The position numbers were made by a program, and so were the translations under genes. From Gonium pectorale (lineage: Eukaryota; Chlorophyta; Chlorophyceae; Chlamydomonadales; Volvocaceae), in the NCBI GenBank assembly GCA_001584585.1, contig LSYV01000019.1, positions 969,297 to 1,033,296 on the forward strand: a DNA stretch of 64,000 nt. Direction: 5' to 3'. Positions 20,573-31,466 of the stretch are shown here, piece after piece. Numbering within the stretch: position 1 is the first letter of the stretch; the number at the start of each line of letters is the position of its first letter. Below the pieces are notes generated by a model that worked only from the letters and a program-made list of their open reading frames with translations, had not been told where the DNA came from and did not search any database.

Positions 20573-23126
20573 ATGGCCGCGCCCGCCTCCACCTCGGCGC
20601 CCGACGCGCCTGTCTCCGACTCTGCCCGCTGGGCGTCCATGTCGTACAGCGAGCAGTACGATGAAATTATGCGCAACAAGCCGCTGAACACCAAGAAGGT
20701 CGTGCCCAAGCCCAGCAAGGACGCGCAGTCCTCCATTCCCGGCGCCGGCAAGGTCCTCCTGTCGGACGTTCGCACGGTCGGCAAGCGCAAGCTGTTTGGC
20801 CGCGAGTGGAACACCACCGACCTGTACTACACGGGCTTCATCGGCGGCATGCACCTGTTGGCGCTAGCCGCCCCCTTCACCTTCAGCTGGGAGATGGTCG
20901 GGCTCTTCCTGGGCTCGTACTTCGTGACCGGCTGCCTGGGCATCACGCTCAGCTACCACCGAATGCTGAGCCACAAGTCGTTCACGTGCCCCAAGTGGCT
21001 CGAGTACGCGCTGGCCTACTGCGGAGTGCTGGCCGTGCAGGTCCGTGTGGCGGGGGTGGGCATGGGGGCTGTTTTCACTGCCTTGGGGATTTTAATCGCG
21101 GCCTACGCGGCAAGGGCATCGGGGTGGGTCCTCGGGTCAGGTGTGCCGTATTCCTACCGGTGTTTGTGCTAGACAGCAGCGCCTGATAGCACCCCAACTC
21201 GCTACATTAGGTTTGGACGACTGGCAGGCTCGAGACGCTCTCCACCAGTCCTGTGTGCGACGTTTTACATGGCCTCTCACAGCCGCGGCCCCCCGGTCAG
21301 CCATGCTCACTCCCCTGGCACGTGCTCTCCTATGCTAACTGCCTCGTCTGCTCTTTTGGCAACCGTCGCAAAGCCACTGCTGGCGCATGTCCATCTCCTC
21401 ACCCCCTCTCGGCCCGGCGCGTCCACGCACCCCCGCAGGGTGACCCCCTGGAGTGGGCTAGCAGCCACCGCTACCACCACCTGCACACCGACACGCCGCT
21501 GGACCCGCACTCACCCTATGAGGGCTTCTTCTGGAGCCACATGGGCTGGCTGCTGGACAACAAGGTGAGAAGACGCCTGCAGGGGACCCGGGGGCGCGGG
21601 GCGTGAGACCGCAAGGTGCTTGCGTATGGACCCGGGTTTTGGCGGCTGGGAAGGGTACAGGTAGGAGCGACGAAGAGGGGCGGCCACTCCGGCATGTTGG
21701 GACATCTAGGGTGGTAGGAGTCCTGGAGTACTTGCGGCTGGAGCTGTCTGGTCACCGGGCGCTAGAATGGCCGTTTGGGGTTGCAGACGCTGGGTTCGTG
21801 AGCCGAGTCGATTTCAGCAGTGGTAGCACGCAAATCGCATTGTAGCTCCGGTCGAGCGGTCGTTCCAGTGCAAGCTTTGAGACCTGCGTGGATCCAAAGG
21901 GTTCGCGATGGTTGCGCGGCTATGTGGCCCCTCTTTCTGTTTCCCTCGGCCATGGGCTGGCTACCCTCCGCGCGCTCGCACCTGCCAGTTGCTACGGCCT
22001 TGCCTGGTGCCTGACCGCCTCGTCTCCTCCTCTGCGCTGCTGCAGGCCACCATGGAGCGCGTGTCGAACCGCACCAATGCCGACGACCTGGAGAGCCAGT
22101 GGTACTACCGCTGGCTGCGCGACACGTACGCGTGGCACGTGGCGGCGCAGCTGGGCGTGCTGTTCCTGGTAAGTTATATCGCGCGTCTTTGCGCCTCTCG
22201 AGTGGTGTGTTTCTTACTCGGGATGGGGGTTGGCCGGACCGGACGACTGCAGGCTGCATCGGTCGATGCAGGAGGTGCTCGAGGGCGGGGCACCCGGAGG
22301 ATGGCATAGCGGGCTCATGACATGGAATTGCAACCGCGCAGTGTGGCCTGGCGAGCTCAAATAGATGTGAGCGTTGGAGAGCGGATCACTCGCCCTCATC
22401 TCAGTCCTCTCTTTCCTCACCTGACAGTCCCTTCCCCATCGCCTCCCCGCTCCCGCTCGCAGCTCGGCGGCTTCCCCGCTGTGGTTTGGGGCGGCGCCCT
22501 GCGTATGTGCTGGGTGTGGCACATCACCTGGTTCGTCAACTCGGCCTCGCACTGCTGGGGATACCAGGTGGGTTGCGGTGCCGGCGGATTGGTCTGGAGC
22601 GGCGTGAGGGATGCCCGGAGAGGGCTGCAGCCGGTACTTCTGTGCGGCTGGATGTAGTTGCCCGTGCCATCGAGTCGGGTGTCATAATGCAGTGGATGTC
22701 TCCCGGCGCCGCATTACCCGCAGCGGTGGGGTTGGGAGACGGTTGCCAGTAATACGATTCCACACTGTCTTGTCCGCTCCGTCGAATCGCAACGTTGGTT
22801 TGGAGGCGCACGTTCTCCCTTCGCTCCTACACGATTTTGATGCATGACCGAGTGAGCGTTTCTTTCTGCACCCTCAGGACTACAACACTGGCGACCTGTC
22901 GAGGAACAACTGGTGGGTGGGCATCCTAGCCTTCGGCGAGGGCTGGCACAACAACCACCACGCGTTCGAGTTCTCTGCCCGCCACGGCTTTGAGTGGTGG
23001 CAGGTGGACATGACGTGGGGCGTCATTTGCCTGCTTGAGAAGCTCGGCCTCGCTAACAACGTCAAGCTGCCCACCGAGCGGCAGAAGGCCCGCCTGGCCA
23101 TCAACCGGGGCCCCATCACTGCTTGA
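20573..23126 (+). CDS. Membrane fatty-acyl desaturase (delta-9/FAD5-like, three histidine boxes)
   Basis: Five exons: 20573-21040, 21439-21564, 22046-22168, 22463-22567, 22878-23126; all introns are phase 0, giving 356 aa. The three di-iron histidine boxes are HRMLSH (129-134), HRYHH (166-170) and HNNHH (298-302), with the spacing of the acyl-CoA/acyl-lipid delta-9 desaturases (plant ADS/FAD5, cyanobacterial DesC, animal SCD). Hydrophobic stretches near 83-123 and 225-265 would be membrane pairs. EWASSHRYHH, LGITLSYHRMLSH and FGEGWHNNHHAFE are family signatures. It would insert a double bond into palmitoyl or stearoyl chains using O2 and an electron donor; in this algal group relatives act on chloroplast MGDG. 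The N-terminus (MAAPASTSAPDAPVSD) is Ala/Ser/Pro-rich but has little Arg, so plastid targeting is not certain. Substrate and position of the double bond cannot be read from sequence. Confidence 0.95.
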
Positions 23127-24411
23127 GGAGTGGGCGACCCATGGGTCGGCAGCGGTCCAAGGGAGCTGAGGCAAGGGAGCTGAGGCTGAGCGCCCGGCGC
23201 TCGATTAGGGCTGTCGATAGCATGGCGGGTGCGCTCACGCGCTCGCGGAGCTGGGCCGCCTCCTGAGTGTGTCTTGGTCTTGCGGCCGGATGGGCGTTGA
23301 CGAGCGGCGCCGTGGTGACTTGAGTGACGAGAGGTTCGTGTGTCAGCTGCGGAAGCCTTCGTCTGTCGTGCGACGGTGTCCTTGTGGGTTGATGTTGTTT
23401 CTGTTTGTGATTGCAGTTGGTGGATTGTCGTCTTTGGTGGCAGTTGGTGTGGGAGCGGGAGCGAATGCGGACGCGCACACGTTTTCCGGGGGGCCTGGTC
23501 TGTTTTGTCCGGGGGCCTGATGCCCTTGCTGGCCGGCTGGTGTGTTGCCTCGGTGCGAGCCAGGGCTGGGCTGTGGCCCGGTGTTGTGTGGAAGAAGTAC
23601 AAGCGGAAGAAGCAGAGTGGAGAGGCGGTCGCCCTGCGAGCTGGGGGAGGTGCGGCGGGAGCACGGTATTCCGAAGAATGACGATAATATGCTATCATGC
23701 ACATCCGGCGGGCTCCGGTGACCAAGTTGGTGAGTGGCTGGCTCCCCGGGGGGGGGGGGGGGGTTTGAGACTGCCGGCGAGGTGCGTCCGGTTGGGCGCT
23801 TGCCGGCATTGAAGAAGAAAGAGTCGCTGCAAAGTTGCTGCATCGTGTCTCTCTATCGGGAAAAAGCGAGTACGGGAGCAGGAACGGATGGACGGTGTGC
23901 AGGCCGTGCCCCGTAATGCGTTGCTGATGCTTGCGCCATATATCATTTGCGGTTGGCATTTGGAGCGCGTTTCCCCGCCCGCCTTCAGCTGCACTGGAGA
24001 CAAGCGAGGCTTGTGCTAGGCTAGACCCTCGAGGCCCTTCGCGGTCGCGGTACTTCGCCCTTTGCCCTGGACACCTGATCGTATGTATATTTGTGGTGTT
24101 GCCGCGCGGGGCTTCGTCTTGAGGCCTTTGATCATGGTCTCAAGTCAAGTTGTTGAAAAGCGTTAGCCTTTGTTCGGAGGGCCCCGGCAGTCGTGAGTCG
24201 CAAGCTCTACTCCTTCTTTGCCCCAAGCGGGGCGGCCTGGACTGACGTTGAATGTAGCTGGCAGTCTCGGGGTGCGGCTGTGCGTGCCGCGCCGTCCCTG
24301 GTACCGGTTGTCGCTTTGCCGTGTTGGGAGTCCATTGCGTTCATCGAACCGAACCGGCTACGAAACCGCGTTTGCGGACGTTCAAAGTCCCTACGTTCTG
24401 CAACTTTGTAA
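23127..24411 (+). other. Probable long 3'UTR of the desaturase gene
   Basis: Non-coding by appearance. The 23270-23600 part is visibly T/G-rich and A-poor on the top strand. A G16 homopolymer lies near 23748-23763. A TGTAA signal at 24407-24411 could end the transcript, giving a 3'UTR of about 1.28 kb, which is long but not unheard of in these algae. Confidence 0.4.
24407..24411 (+). terminator. TGTAA poly(A) signal (putative, desaturase transcript)
   Basis: Only TGTAA found by eye downstream of the desaturase stop codon at 23126 and before the next gene. Motif match plus position only. Confidence 0.3.
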
Positions 24412-24780
24412 CATGTATGACATCCCGTCGCGAGTATCTCGTCGTTGGGATCAGGCGAGTGCGCGCGGAGTCGACAGTGCCGTGCGGAGTGCGGGCTCGG
24501 GAGCGGAACGTGGGGCTGAGTACAGTGCGTGAGCATCCAATGCAGGGGCGTGGGGTGTCCACGAAGATCGCACGCACGCTGACTCAGGCTGTACACGCTT
24601 GGCCACCTGCAACTTCTGCAATCCAGGCTTTGAGCCCGGCGTGTGAGGTAATAAAGGAGGAGTTTTTGTTTCTGTGGAAAGGTTACAGGCGGAGAGGCGA
24701 CAAAGGGCGCATGCAACGGGAGGGACAGGCAGCCCTCCCGTGATGACAGCGCTCCACGGCAGCCAAGACCAAAAACCGAC

Positions 24781-25140
24781 GGCGCACACGAGAAGAGAAG
24801 GACCCCTGCACCTAAAGACCGCAGAACAGGAAGGCAAAAGGAGGAAAACAAAGGAGAGAAGAAGCTGAACTAGGACAATAGAGAAACAGACCGAAAAAAG
24901 AGAAATCTGCACCGAAAGGACCCGTGGAGCACAGGCAGCAAACCGCCCCCCTCCCCTAGCAAAAGCCGGCAACCCGAACTCCCGAAGTCCCGAACCCCTA
25001 CCCCCCACCCGCGACCCGCCGAAACAGAGCGGCAACCGGCACCTGCCCCAACAAGGGCACCGTACTTCCAAACACCCACCACCACCAAAAGCCCACCACA
25101 CCCTCTGAAACCCAAACCCAACCACCAAGCTCAGCGGGCC
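24781..25140. other. T-depleted, strand-asymmetric block
   Basis: By direct count the top strand has 20 T in 360 bases. The first half is A/G-rich, the second half A/C-rich with repeated ACCC/CACC motifs. No tandem unit explains it. It is either a compositional remnant or the transcribed part of an unrecognised element. Confidence 0.6.
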
Positions 25141-27371
25141 CCCTGCGACTGAGCGCAAGGCCGGCAGAAGACAACCCCGCCTCCCGCCTCCTGCTACAAA
25201 TCGAAGGCCTTCTGAAGCTCCATAGCCGCCTCCGCCAATGCTCCAAGGGCCACCGCCGGCAGCGTAGTGGACTGGCTGGTCTCCAGCTCTCCACCGCAAG
25301 GTCCCGCCAGTGCTGTAGATCGGCACGCAAGTAGGCGAGCACGAGGTACCGCCCAGCCTGCCACGAGCAAACTGGACGCGTCGCGCGGAGCCCCCACAGT
25401 GCCTGGCGCGCCAGGGCTTCCACCGGATCGTGGCGAGGCCCGGGAGGGTCTGGAGGCCCCGTGCAGCCGCTGCCAAGTGGCGATAGCCGCGGGAGACCAG
25501 GATGGCACCGTAATCAACGCTGTCAGTGTCGCTGCTGCTGGAGACCACCATGTCGCTGGGCGCCGGGCGAGGCGCCGGTGGTGCTCGTTGGCGCCCGGGG
25601 CCCCCCCAATAGGAACCCAGACCGCAACCCTGCAGTACTGTCACGGCCTGTTGTTCAGCGCTCGGGTGCCGGGGCTGCTGTGGGTGCCCCCGCCTGCCGG
25701 CGCCCCCGCAGTGGGTCAACGTCCACGCGGGAAGGCCCTCCTGCTACGTGCCCCGGGGCCCGGGCCACCTGCCGCCGCGACGGACGACCTCACAACCAAA
25801 CCGGGCGGTGGGAGGGCGGTGGGTCCGGACGGTGAAAAAATAGTATAATGTATGTTCTGGGACAGCTCCGACTAACCCCCAACTAACTCGAGTACGGCAC
25901 CCCAACCCCCCGTATATAGGCGTACAGGAGTCGGGCCGGTAGTTGGGCAGCTGTGCAACTGGGAGCAGGCAATTATACAAACAGCCGGCTGGGAAGCTGC
26001 GTGCCATGGGCAGCATGGTAGTTGACGCGAGCTGGGTGGCTGCGCGCCGGGTCCCCGTTAGGCCCCACAACGACAGCTATGCCCAGTTGCACGGACGACT
26101 CGACCCGCCTCGGCCCCAAGCCGCCGACGACCCTCACATAGGAACCTCGGGCGAGGGCTGTGCATGGCAGGGGGGCAGCAGGGGGCGCCGCCAAGCTCTC
26201 GCCAGCCAGCGCTGCCGGGGCCGTGACGGTAGGGGCCGATCGGGCCGCGGTGACACCACTGCGTTCGTCGGGCGTCGGGTGCAGCAGTGCATGAGGCATG
26301 CGTTGCGCTAGGCCACCCACAGACGCCGCGCCACACGGCGATTCGCATGCATTCAGGACGAGAGTGGAGACCCTGGTGTTGAGAACTATCTTGAGATCGG
26401 TCATCGCTTCCAACTGCTGCCAGCAGCAACTTAGTGCTGTTCTCTCCCTTCGCGTTCCCGGGGGCGTTCTGCTCGGTTCGTTGCACAGCCGCTCCACCTG
26501 CCGGTCGGTCTGGGGCGTGGAAGGCTTTCTTATCTAAGGCTGTCGTTGGTCATGGCCAAATCCATGCCCCACCCGCTGTGTAGCGGCCGTACTCTGATAA
26601 CCGTGTTCGGTGCCCCAGTCCCCAAAACAGGTTGGTCAGCTCGTGCAGGACGGAGGACGGTCGTAGCCGTTACAAAAGCTTCAAAGAATACAAATGAAAC
26701 GCTACTGTATGAAGGAGCCACAGCTTAAACATTTCCCCCAGGGGTCGATGGTGGGGTCGGCGCACGGCAACGCGCGCATGCTGAGATGCAGCGGCGGACA
26801 TGGGCGGGCTCCCCTTTACCGGCTTGCTCACCTTGTCTTCTTCCATCCGCCTATTCCACCACCTCCTGTGCACACCCGCGTGCAACGATTGTTGGGTTAC
26901 AGCCAGCGCCCTGAAAGGGAACCGAGGGAGTGCTCCCGCGCCCGGCGCACTGCTGCCGTACAGGTGGCCATACCTGAGCTCAAGCGCTAACCCCCCTGTC
27001 ACTGGCTCTCTGCTGGGGGCTGGACATCCATTGCCATCAAAGGGTGTTTACGACTACGGGATTCAATATCTTGCAGAAGCATGTTGACTAGGGACCAAGA
27101 TGCCACCTGCATCAAGGCTCCGCAGGCACGATGCCGCAAGGGGCTGGGTGGTTGCCCACTTTTGCGCAGAGCCCAGTATGAGAAATGCGAAGATTTCGAT
27201 CCGGGACTAGCGCAAAGGAGAAGTCTAGTGGGATGGGATTCCGTCGCGAGGCCGATCGCACGTTCCCATTACCTACTGACAGGCTTGAGCGTTGTAGGTG
27301 CCCTGTTCCTGTTCTGCCAGCATGCGCGGGCGTGGCCCAGGGGGTGGCTCAGGTGTCAAAGATCCGGTCAG

Positions 27372-27474
27372 CGTCACATGTCTTGCTCTGTACCTGCCCG
27401 CCGTACTGGAAACGTCGCGCCTTTGGGTGTGTATGACCGTAGAGGGGGCTCCCTCTTCCTCTGCAGATTTCTCT
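27372..27474 (+). repeat. Dispersed ~100-bp repeat, copy 1 (forward)
   Basis: Core motifs: ACATGTCTTGCTCTGTACC, ACTGGAAACGTCGCGCC, TTTGGGTGTGTATG, CCGTAGAGG and CTCTGCAGATTTCTCT. It is closely similar over the whole length to the copy at 48807-48906 and more distantly to three others in this window. No terminal inverted repeat, coding capacity or Pol III boxes were recognised. Confidence 0.85.
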
Positions 27475-27857
27475 CTGATCCCGTACTGTGCAGGAGGCGA
27501 TGCGGGCCCCGCGTGCTCAGGTAGGGAGAAAGCATGATCGTTATTGGTGCAAATAAAGAAGGAACCGCATGTTGGGCACATAATGGGACACCTGACCCCT
27601 ACGAAGGTCAGTACACGACGACCCATGGGTCGGCCTGCTCCTGAAAACCCTAGTCCAGCCATATGGACGAGCTTTGGGCCCAAGGCCTACCCATGCGTTG
27701 TCACGTCCCAAACCAACGAACGCGCAACCGGTCACCTCCAGTCTTCCAAAAGCTCCCCTCCCAGCCCTACCCCGCATCAAGCGAGGAGGTTGCAACACCG
27801 GCCGACCTTTAAGCGTCCCACTCCGCGCAGCCATCACGCAGCTAGCAACTCAGCATA

Positions 27858-29158
27858 ATGGAGGCCGAGTGTTTTATCTGCCGCAATGAGTGGAACGCGA
27901 CGGCGCATGCGCCGCACGTCATCCCCTGCGGCCACACGCTGTGCCGCGAGTGCCTGCAGCGGCCCGAGATGCGCGAGTGCCCCTTCTGCAAGGCGGCCAT
28001 CCGCGGCTGCGCGGACCTGCCCTGCAATCACGCGCTCATGACGCTGCTCGCCAGCAAGGACGCCGGTGCTCCCAGGGGCGTGTGCCCAAAGGCCTCGCTG
28101 CAGCTGACCCAAGTAGGTGCATATGGTGGATCTTGCGGGTTTTGGCAGGAGGCGCTCCCTGATACCGTAACCTGTAGTGCCGATTCCTTAATCATGCGTG
28201 CCTACAGCACGCCCGTGCTGTAACTTGACCTACCAGTAGCATGCTCTGGCCGTTCATTGGGATTGGCATTGCTGTTGCACGCGGCTGCATGCCCAGCCCA
28301 GCAACGGGTCTCCCCGTACGACGGGTAGGGTGCTGTGCCTCGGCTGCTTGATACGGAATCCTGGCCGTTGGACGCCAACCCAAACCCTTGTTGCAGATCT
28401 TCGTCCGTACCATGACGGACCTAACCATCAACGCGCACGTGGACCTGTACAGCACCGTTGCGGACCTCAAGGCCCTGATCAGAGACATAACGGGTGAGCC
28501 CACGAGGGTGGAGGCTCGGGTGCGAGAAACAGACAGCAAAGAAAGAGAAAGTCATGCAGCCACCTCTACGGAGATGCACACCCGAAGCATCGGCATTACC
28601 AGTAGGACGGTTGGTACAGGGCATGGCGGGCAATGGCGCCCGGTTTAGTTTTCGTTGTAGCACGGGCGCAGTGCGGGTTGGACATGAAGTGGCCTGGGCG
28701 GTCTGGCGCCTGAGGCGGCGCCGCCTGGCCCGGCTCGCCGCACTGCTCCCGGGCATAATTCGCAGCACGTTGGGGAATCCAACGCCGAACACCGTGTGGG
28801 TGAGCACTGTGAACCTTGAACCAGGGCACAGACAGCTGGGCCGAACAGGCGAGAGGGAGGCGCATCCAGCGGAACCGGCGTGCACCTTGAACCTTCCGTG
28901 GTGCCCTTCCGCATCTCTCGTCCATGTTATCGGTATCCTGTAACATGGTCAAGTACCCCCGTCTGCTGTTGACTGCGCCGTTGTCCCAACCAAGGCCCTC
29001 CCAACCCCCACCCTATTGGCCTCCCAGGCGTCCCCTCCAGCCAGCAGCGCCTCATCTACTGCGGGAAACAGCTGGAGGACGAGCGGGACCTGAGGTCCTA
29101 TGCGATGAAGGCAAACGACACGGTACACATGATTGTGCGCCTGCGAGGTGGCTGCTGA
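27858..29158 (+). CDS. RING finger - ubiquitin-like fusion protein ending in LRGG-Cys
   Basis: Three exons: 27858-28112, 28397-28493, 29028-29158; 160 aa. Residues 5-44 form a C3HC4 RING: C5-x2-C8, C24-x-H26-x2-C29-x2-C32, C41-x2-C44, with the LPCNHAL element following. RING domains recruit E2 enzymes as ubiquitin ligases. After a ~40-residue linker, residues 85-159 align to ubiquitin residues 2-76 without any gap (ubiquitin number plus 83). Kept: Ile44 (127), Lys48 (131), His68 (151), Arg72 and Arg74 (155, 157), Lys27 (110) and the C-terminal Gly-Gly (158-159). Lost: Lys6 is Arg, Lys11 Leu, Lys29 Leu, Lys33 Ile, Lys63 Ala, and Leu8 is Met. One Cys (160) precedes TGA, as in ubiquitin precursors that need a hydrolase to expose Gly-Gly. 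The order RING then UBL, with an exposed conjugation tail, is unusual: parkin-type proteins have UBL first. Intron 2 holds a dispersed repeat copy. Function is inferred. Confidence 0.93.
28530..28636 (-). repeat. Dispersed ~100-bp repeat, copy 2 (reverse), inside intron 2 of the RING-UBL gene
   Basis: The reverse complement reads GCCCTGTACC, CTACTGGTAATG, TTCGGGTGTGCAT, CTCCGTAGAGGTGGCT, in the same order as copy 1 but more diverged. It lies in the 534-base intron between the second and third exons. Confidence 0.8.
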
Positions 29159-29545
29159 GGGGGTCATCGTGCTCCAACGCACGCTTCGCTGCGACTGACG
29201 CGACGGTTGGTGGTTGAAGGGGTCCGCCAGACGCCCGCACAACTTGCATGGAAGGACAATCTTCGTATGCCGCAGGATCCCTCGTTCTTTGCTGCTTTGT
29301 GTTTTGTTGAAACGCAAGTACTGGCGGCGCACGGGTCAGGTTCTGCTCGTGTGCTCAAGGGCATAACCGGGCAAGCTGACGCCATGCCATCTTGCCGTCG
29401 AGCCGTTAGGCGCACCCGGTGGCTGCAGGTTGCGCATGATTTGTGTGCATTGAGCAGCAACCCACGCAACAAATCCGACTGTACAAGGGGATTCTTAGTT
29501 GGCTAGGTCTGGCACGTAAGGGCATTGCTTGCACGCTGCACTGCT

Positions 29546-29740
29546 NNNNNNNNNNNNNNNNNNNNNNNNNNNNNNNNNNNNNNNNNNNNNNNNNNNNNNN
29601 NNNNNNNNNNNNNNNNNNNNNNNNNNNNNNNNNNNNNNNNNNNNNNNNNNNNNNNNNNNNNNNNNNNNNNNNNNNNNNNNNNNNNNNNNNNNNNNNNNNN
29701 NNNNNNNNNNNNNNNNNNNNNNNNNNNNNNNNNNNNNNNN
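29546..29740. other. Assembly gap (195 N)
   Basis: Run of unknown bases about 390 bases after the stop codon of the RING-UBL gene. It does not interrupt any annotated exon. Confidence 1.
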
Positions 29741-30052
29741 TTACCCGGTGTGTCGGACTTCACCTGGTGAACTGTTACTTGTCCAGGTGGAGCTGCGGTG
29801 GTGTTGTTGTCGCGGTCACCGGTCCGACGGCGCTCAGCGGTTACTAGACCGCTTGATGGTCGCTTCGCACGGGAGAACCTGTGTGTGGGACATGCGGCTG
29901 GAGCCCTCTGAGCCAGGCAGACAGGAGACGAGCCAGCAGAATGGAGGTCCCGTATGCATGCACCTTGATGCGCTAGTTTGAGGTGTGTCGCTGCACGCTC
30001 ACCTGCGATGCAACCCCGCCCGCGCGCCAGTCGACAGGGCGCCTGCAAGATG

Positions 30053-30057
30053 TGTAA
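30053..30057 (+). terminator. TGTAA poly(A) signal (putative, RING-UBL transcript)
   Basis: TGTAA about 0.9 kb after the stop codon at 29158 and beyond the assembly gap. A nearer signal may be hidden in the gap. Confidence 0.3.
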
Positions 30058-31466
30058 CTAGGTTTTGAGTATTCTGCAGCCGTTCCCGTACGGCAACGCA
30101 ACCGACTCAATCCTGGGGCGGACCGCCTGGCTCCGCTTGTGTAGGGTCTGCTGCATTCCATTTACTCCCGTACCCGGCGGGCAGAGGCCGGGAAAGATGA
30201 CGGAAAGACAACAGTAAGTAAGCAAACATGCCGGAAAAGAAGCGATCGAGGGGATGGAGGGTGGGTCCCTGCCCCGAACCGGAAAAGGAAAGAATGCAGG
30301 ACCCAGGAGAGGAAAAAACAAGCAGAAACAAAAAGCGTCCATCGGAGTTTTGCCAAACGCTCCGAGGGGCCCTCCGGCACGCCGTTCCTTTGGAACACAC
30401 ATACCCGAGCCTCTCCTTGGCTCTGCGCTTCCCCCTCAAGCTCGTGTTCGCTTTGCGGCTGTGTCTTAGGCCTCGCCCTTGAGTCTGGCCCCTAACTGAT
30501 CACTTCAGCCTTTACGTGAGAGCAGTGAAGAGTTTGGGCGCCCACACTGGCGACATCCATATTGCTCAGTCATTTATGCAAAGGATCGTACTGGCAAACA
30601 TGCGGGAGCCTGTGTGGCTGTTGTTCATTGGTATTTCTACGCGATGTGCCGCCAGCCTTCGGGCGCCCTGCGGGCCCTGGCGGGCTGGCGGCTGCCGGCC
30701 GTTCCTGGAAAGTGGAAAGCGTTACAGAGGGCGGACCTAATTCTCGGCAAGAGACTGCACTCTTCTGCGCTCGTTGCAGTTGTCAGCATAGAGCATACCC
30801 ACAAGTAGATGGCTGTATGCTGCATCTGTCATCTGCAGCAATGCATGCGGCGTCATGCGGCAGCTGGGACGCCGCAGCCCACACGCTGCGGCGGGGCCCC
30901 TTGAGGCCATGCTGTGTCCATAGTCTGCACATGCACGGATGAGTTGGGGGAAGTTACAGCACACCTTGGCCGCTCCACGTTTGGGCGTGGTGAATAGGGC
31001 TGCGTCGTGCATACGGTAAGATGCTCAGAGCATGGGCTGACCCGCTACCAGCTTTGTGTGTTGCGCCTAAGACATTAAGATAGGACGTTTACGCGCGATG
31101 GCAAGAGGTCGAGCAGCCGGAACGAGGATGGGAACGCCCTTTTGATACTGTATGGAGACATGGAGTACATGCATGTTTTTTTGGCGCGCGCCCATCAAAC
31201 CATAGTATCCTTATTCATGTGCACTGCACGTCACTGCATCACGATGTCCTGGCTGGCCCGGTTACGTACGAGGTGCATCACAGTTGTGAGCGTTGTCAAT
31301 ATCACAAGCATGCATGATCCTGTAAATACGCCTTCCTTGCAGGCATGATTGGCGTCGATAGGCGCGAGAATAACTTGCTGTTCGTTGGTCGCTGTTATCT
31401 TGGCATTGACTACCTTTAATCCCTTAAATTGCTAGCCTGTAACGATTTAAGAAGCTTGGCAGAGAA

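Larger units (their letters stand above)
24412..27857. other. Gene-poor 3.4-kb interval
   Basis: No exon chain could be supported on either strand. A minus-strand frame of 422 codons (24451-25719) is open but has no recognisable domain, and its composition follows the local strand bias, so I leave it out. The interval includes a block where T is nearly absent from the top strand (24781-25140) and one copy of a dispersed repeat (27372-27474). A lost gene or transposon remnant is possible but not visible. Confidence 0.4.
29159..31466. other. Intergenic, with assembly gap 29546-29740
   Basis: 2.3 kb including 195 unknown bases. No supported exon. A TGTAA at 30053-30057 might end the RING-UBL transcript. 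Around 30225-30340 the top strand is purine-rich. Frames that appear to cross the gap are artefacts of N. Confidence 0.5.

Noticed and set aside
24451..25719. 422-codon minus-strand frame
   Set aside because: Composition follows the T-depleted block, with no recognised domain, and no repeat or retroelement motif (such as a YxDD reverse transcriptase box) was found.
29443..30048. Frames crossing the 195-N gap
   Set aside because: They exist only because N cannot create stop codons.
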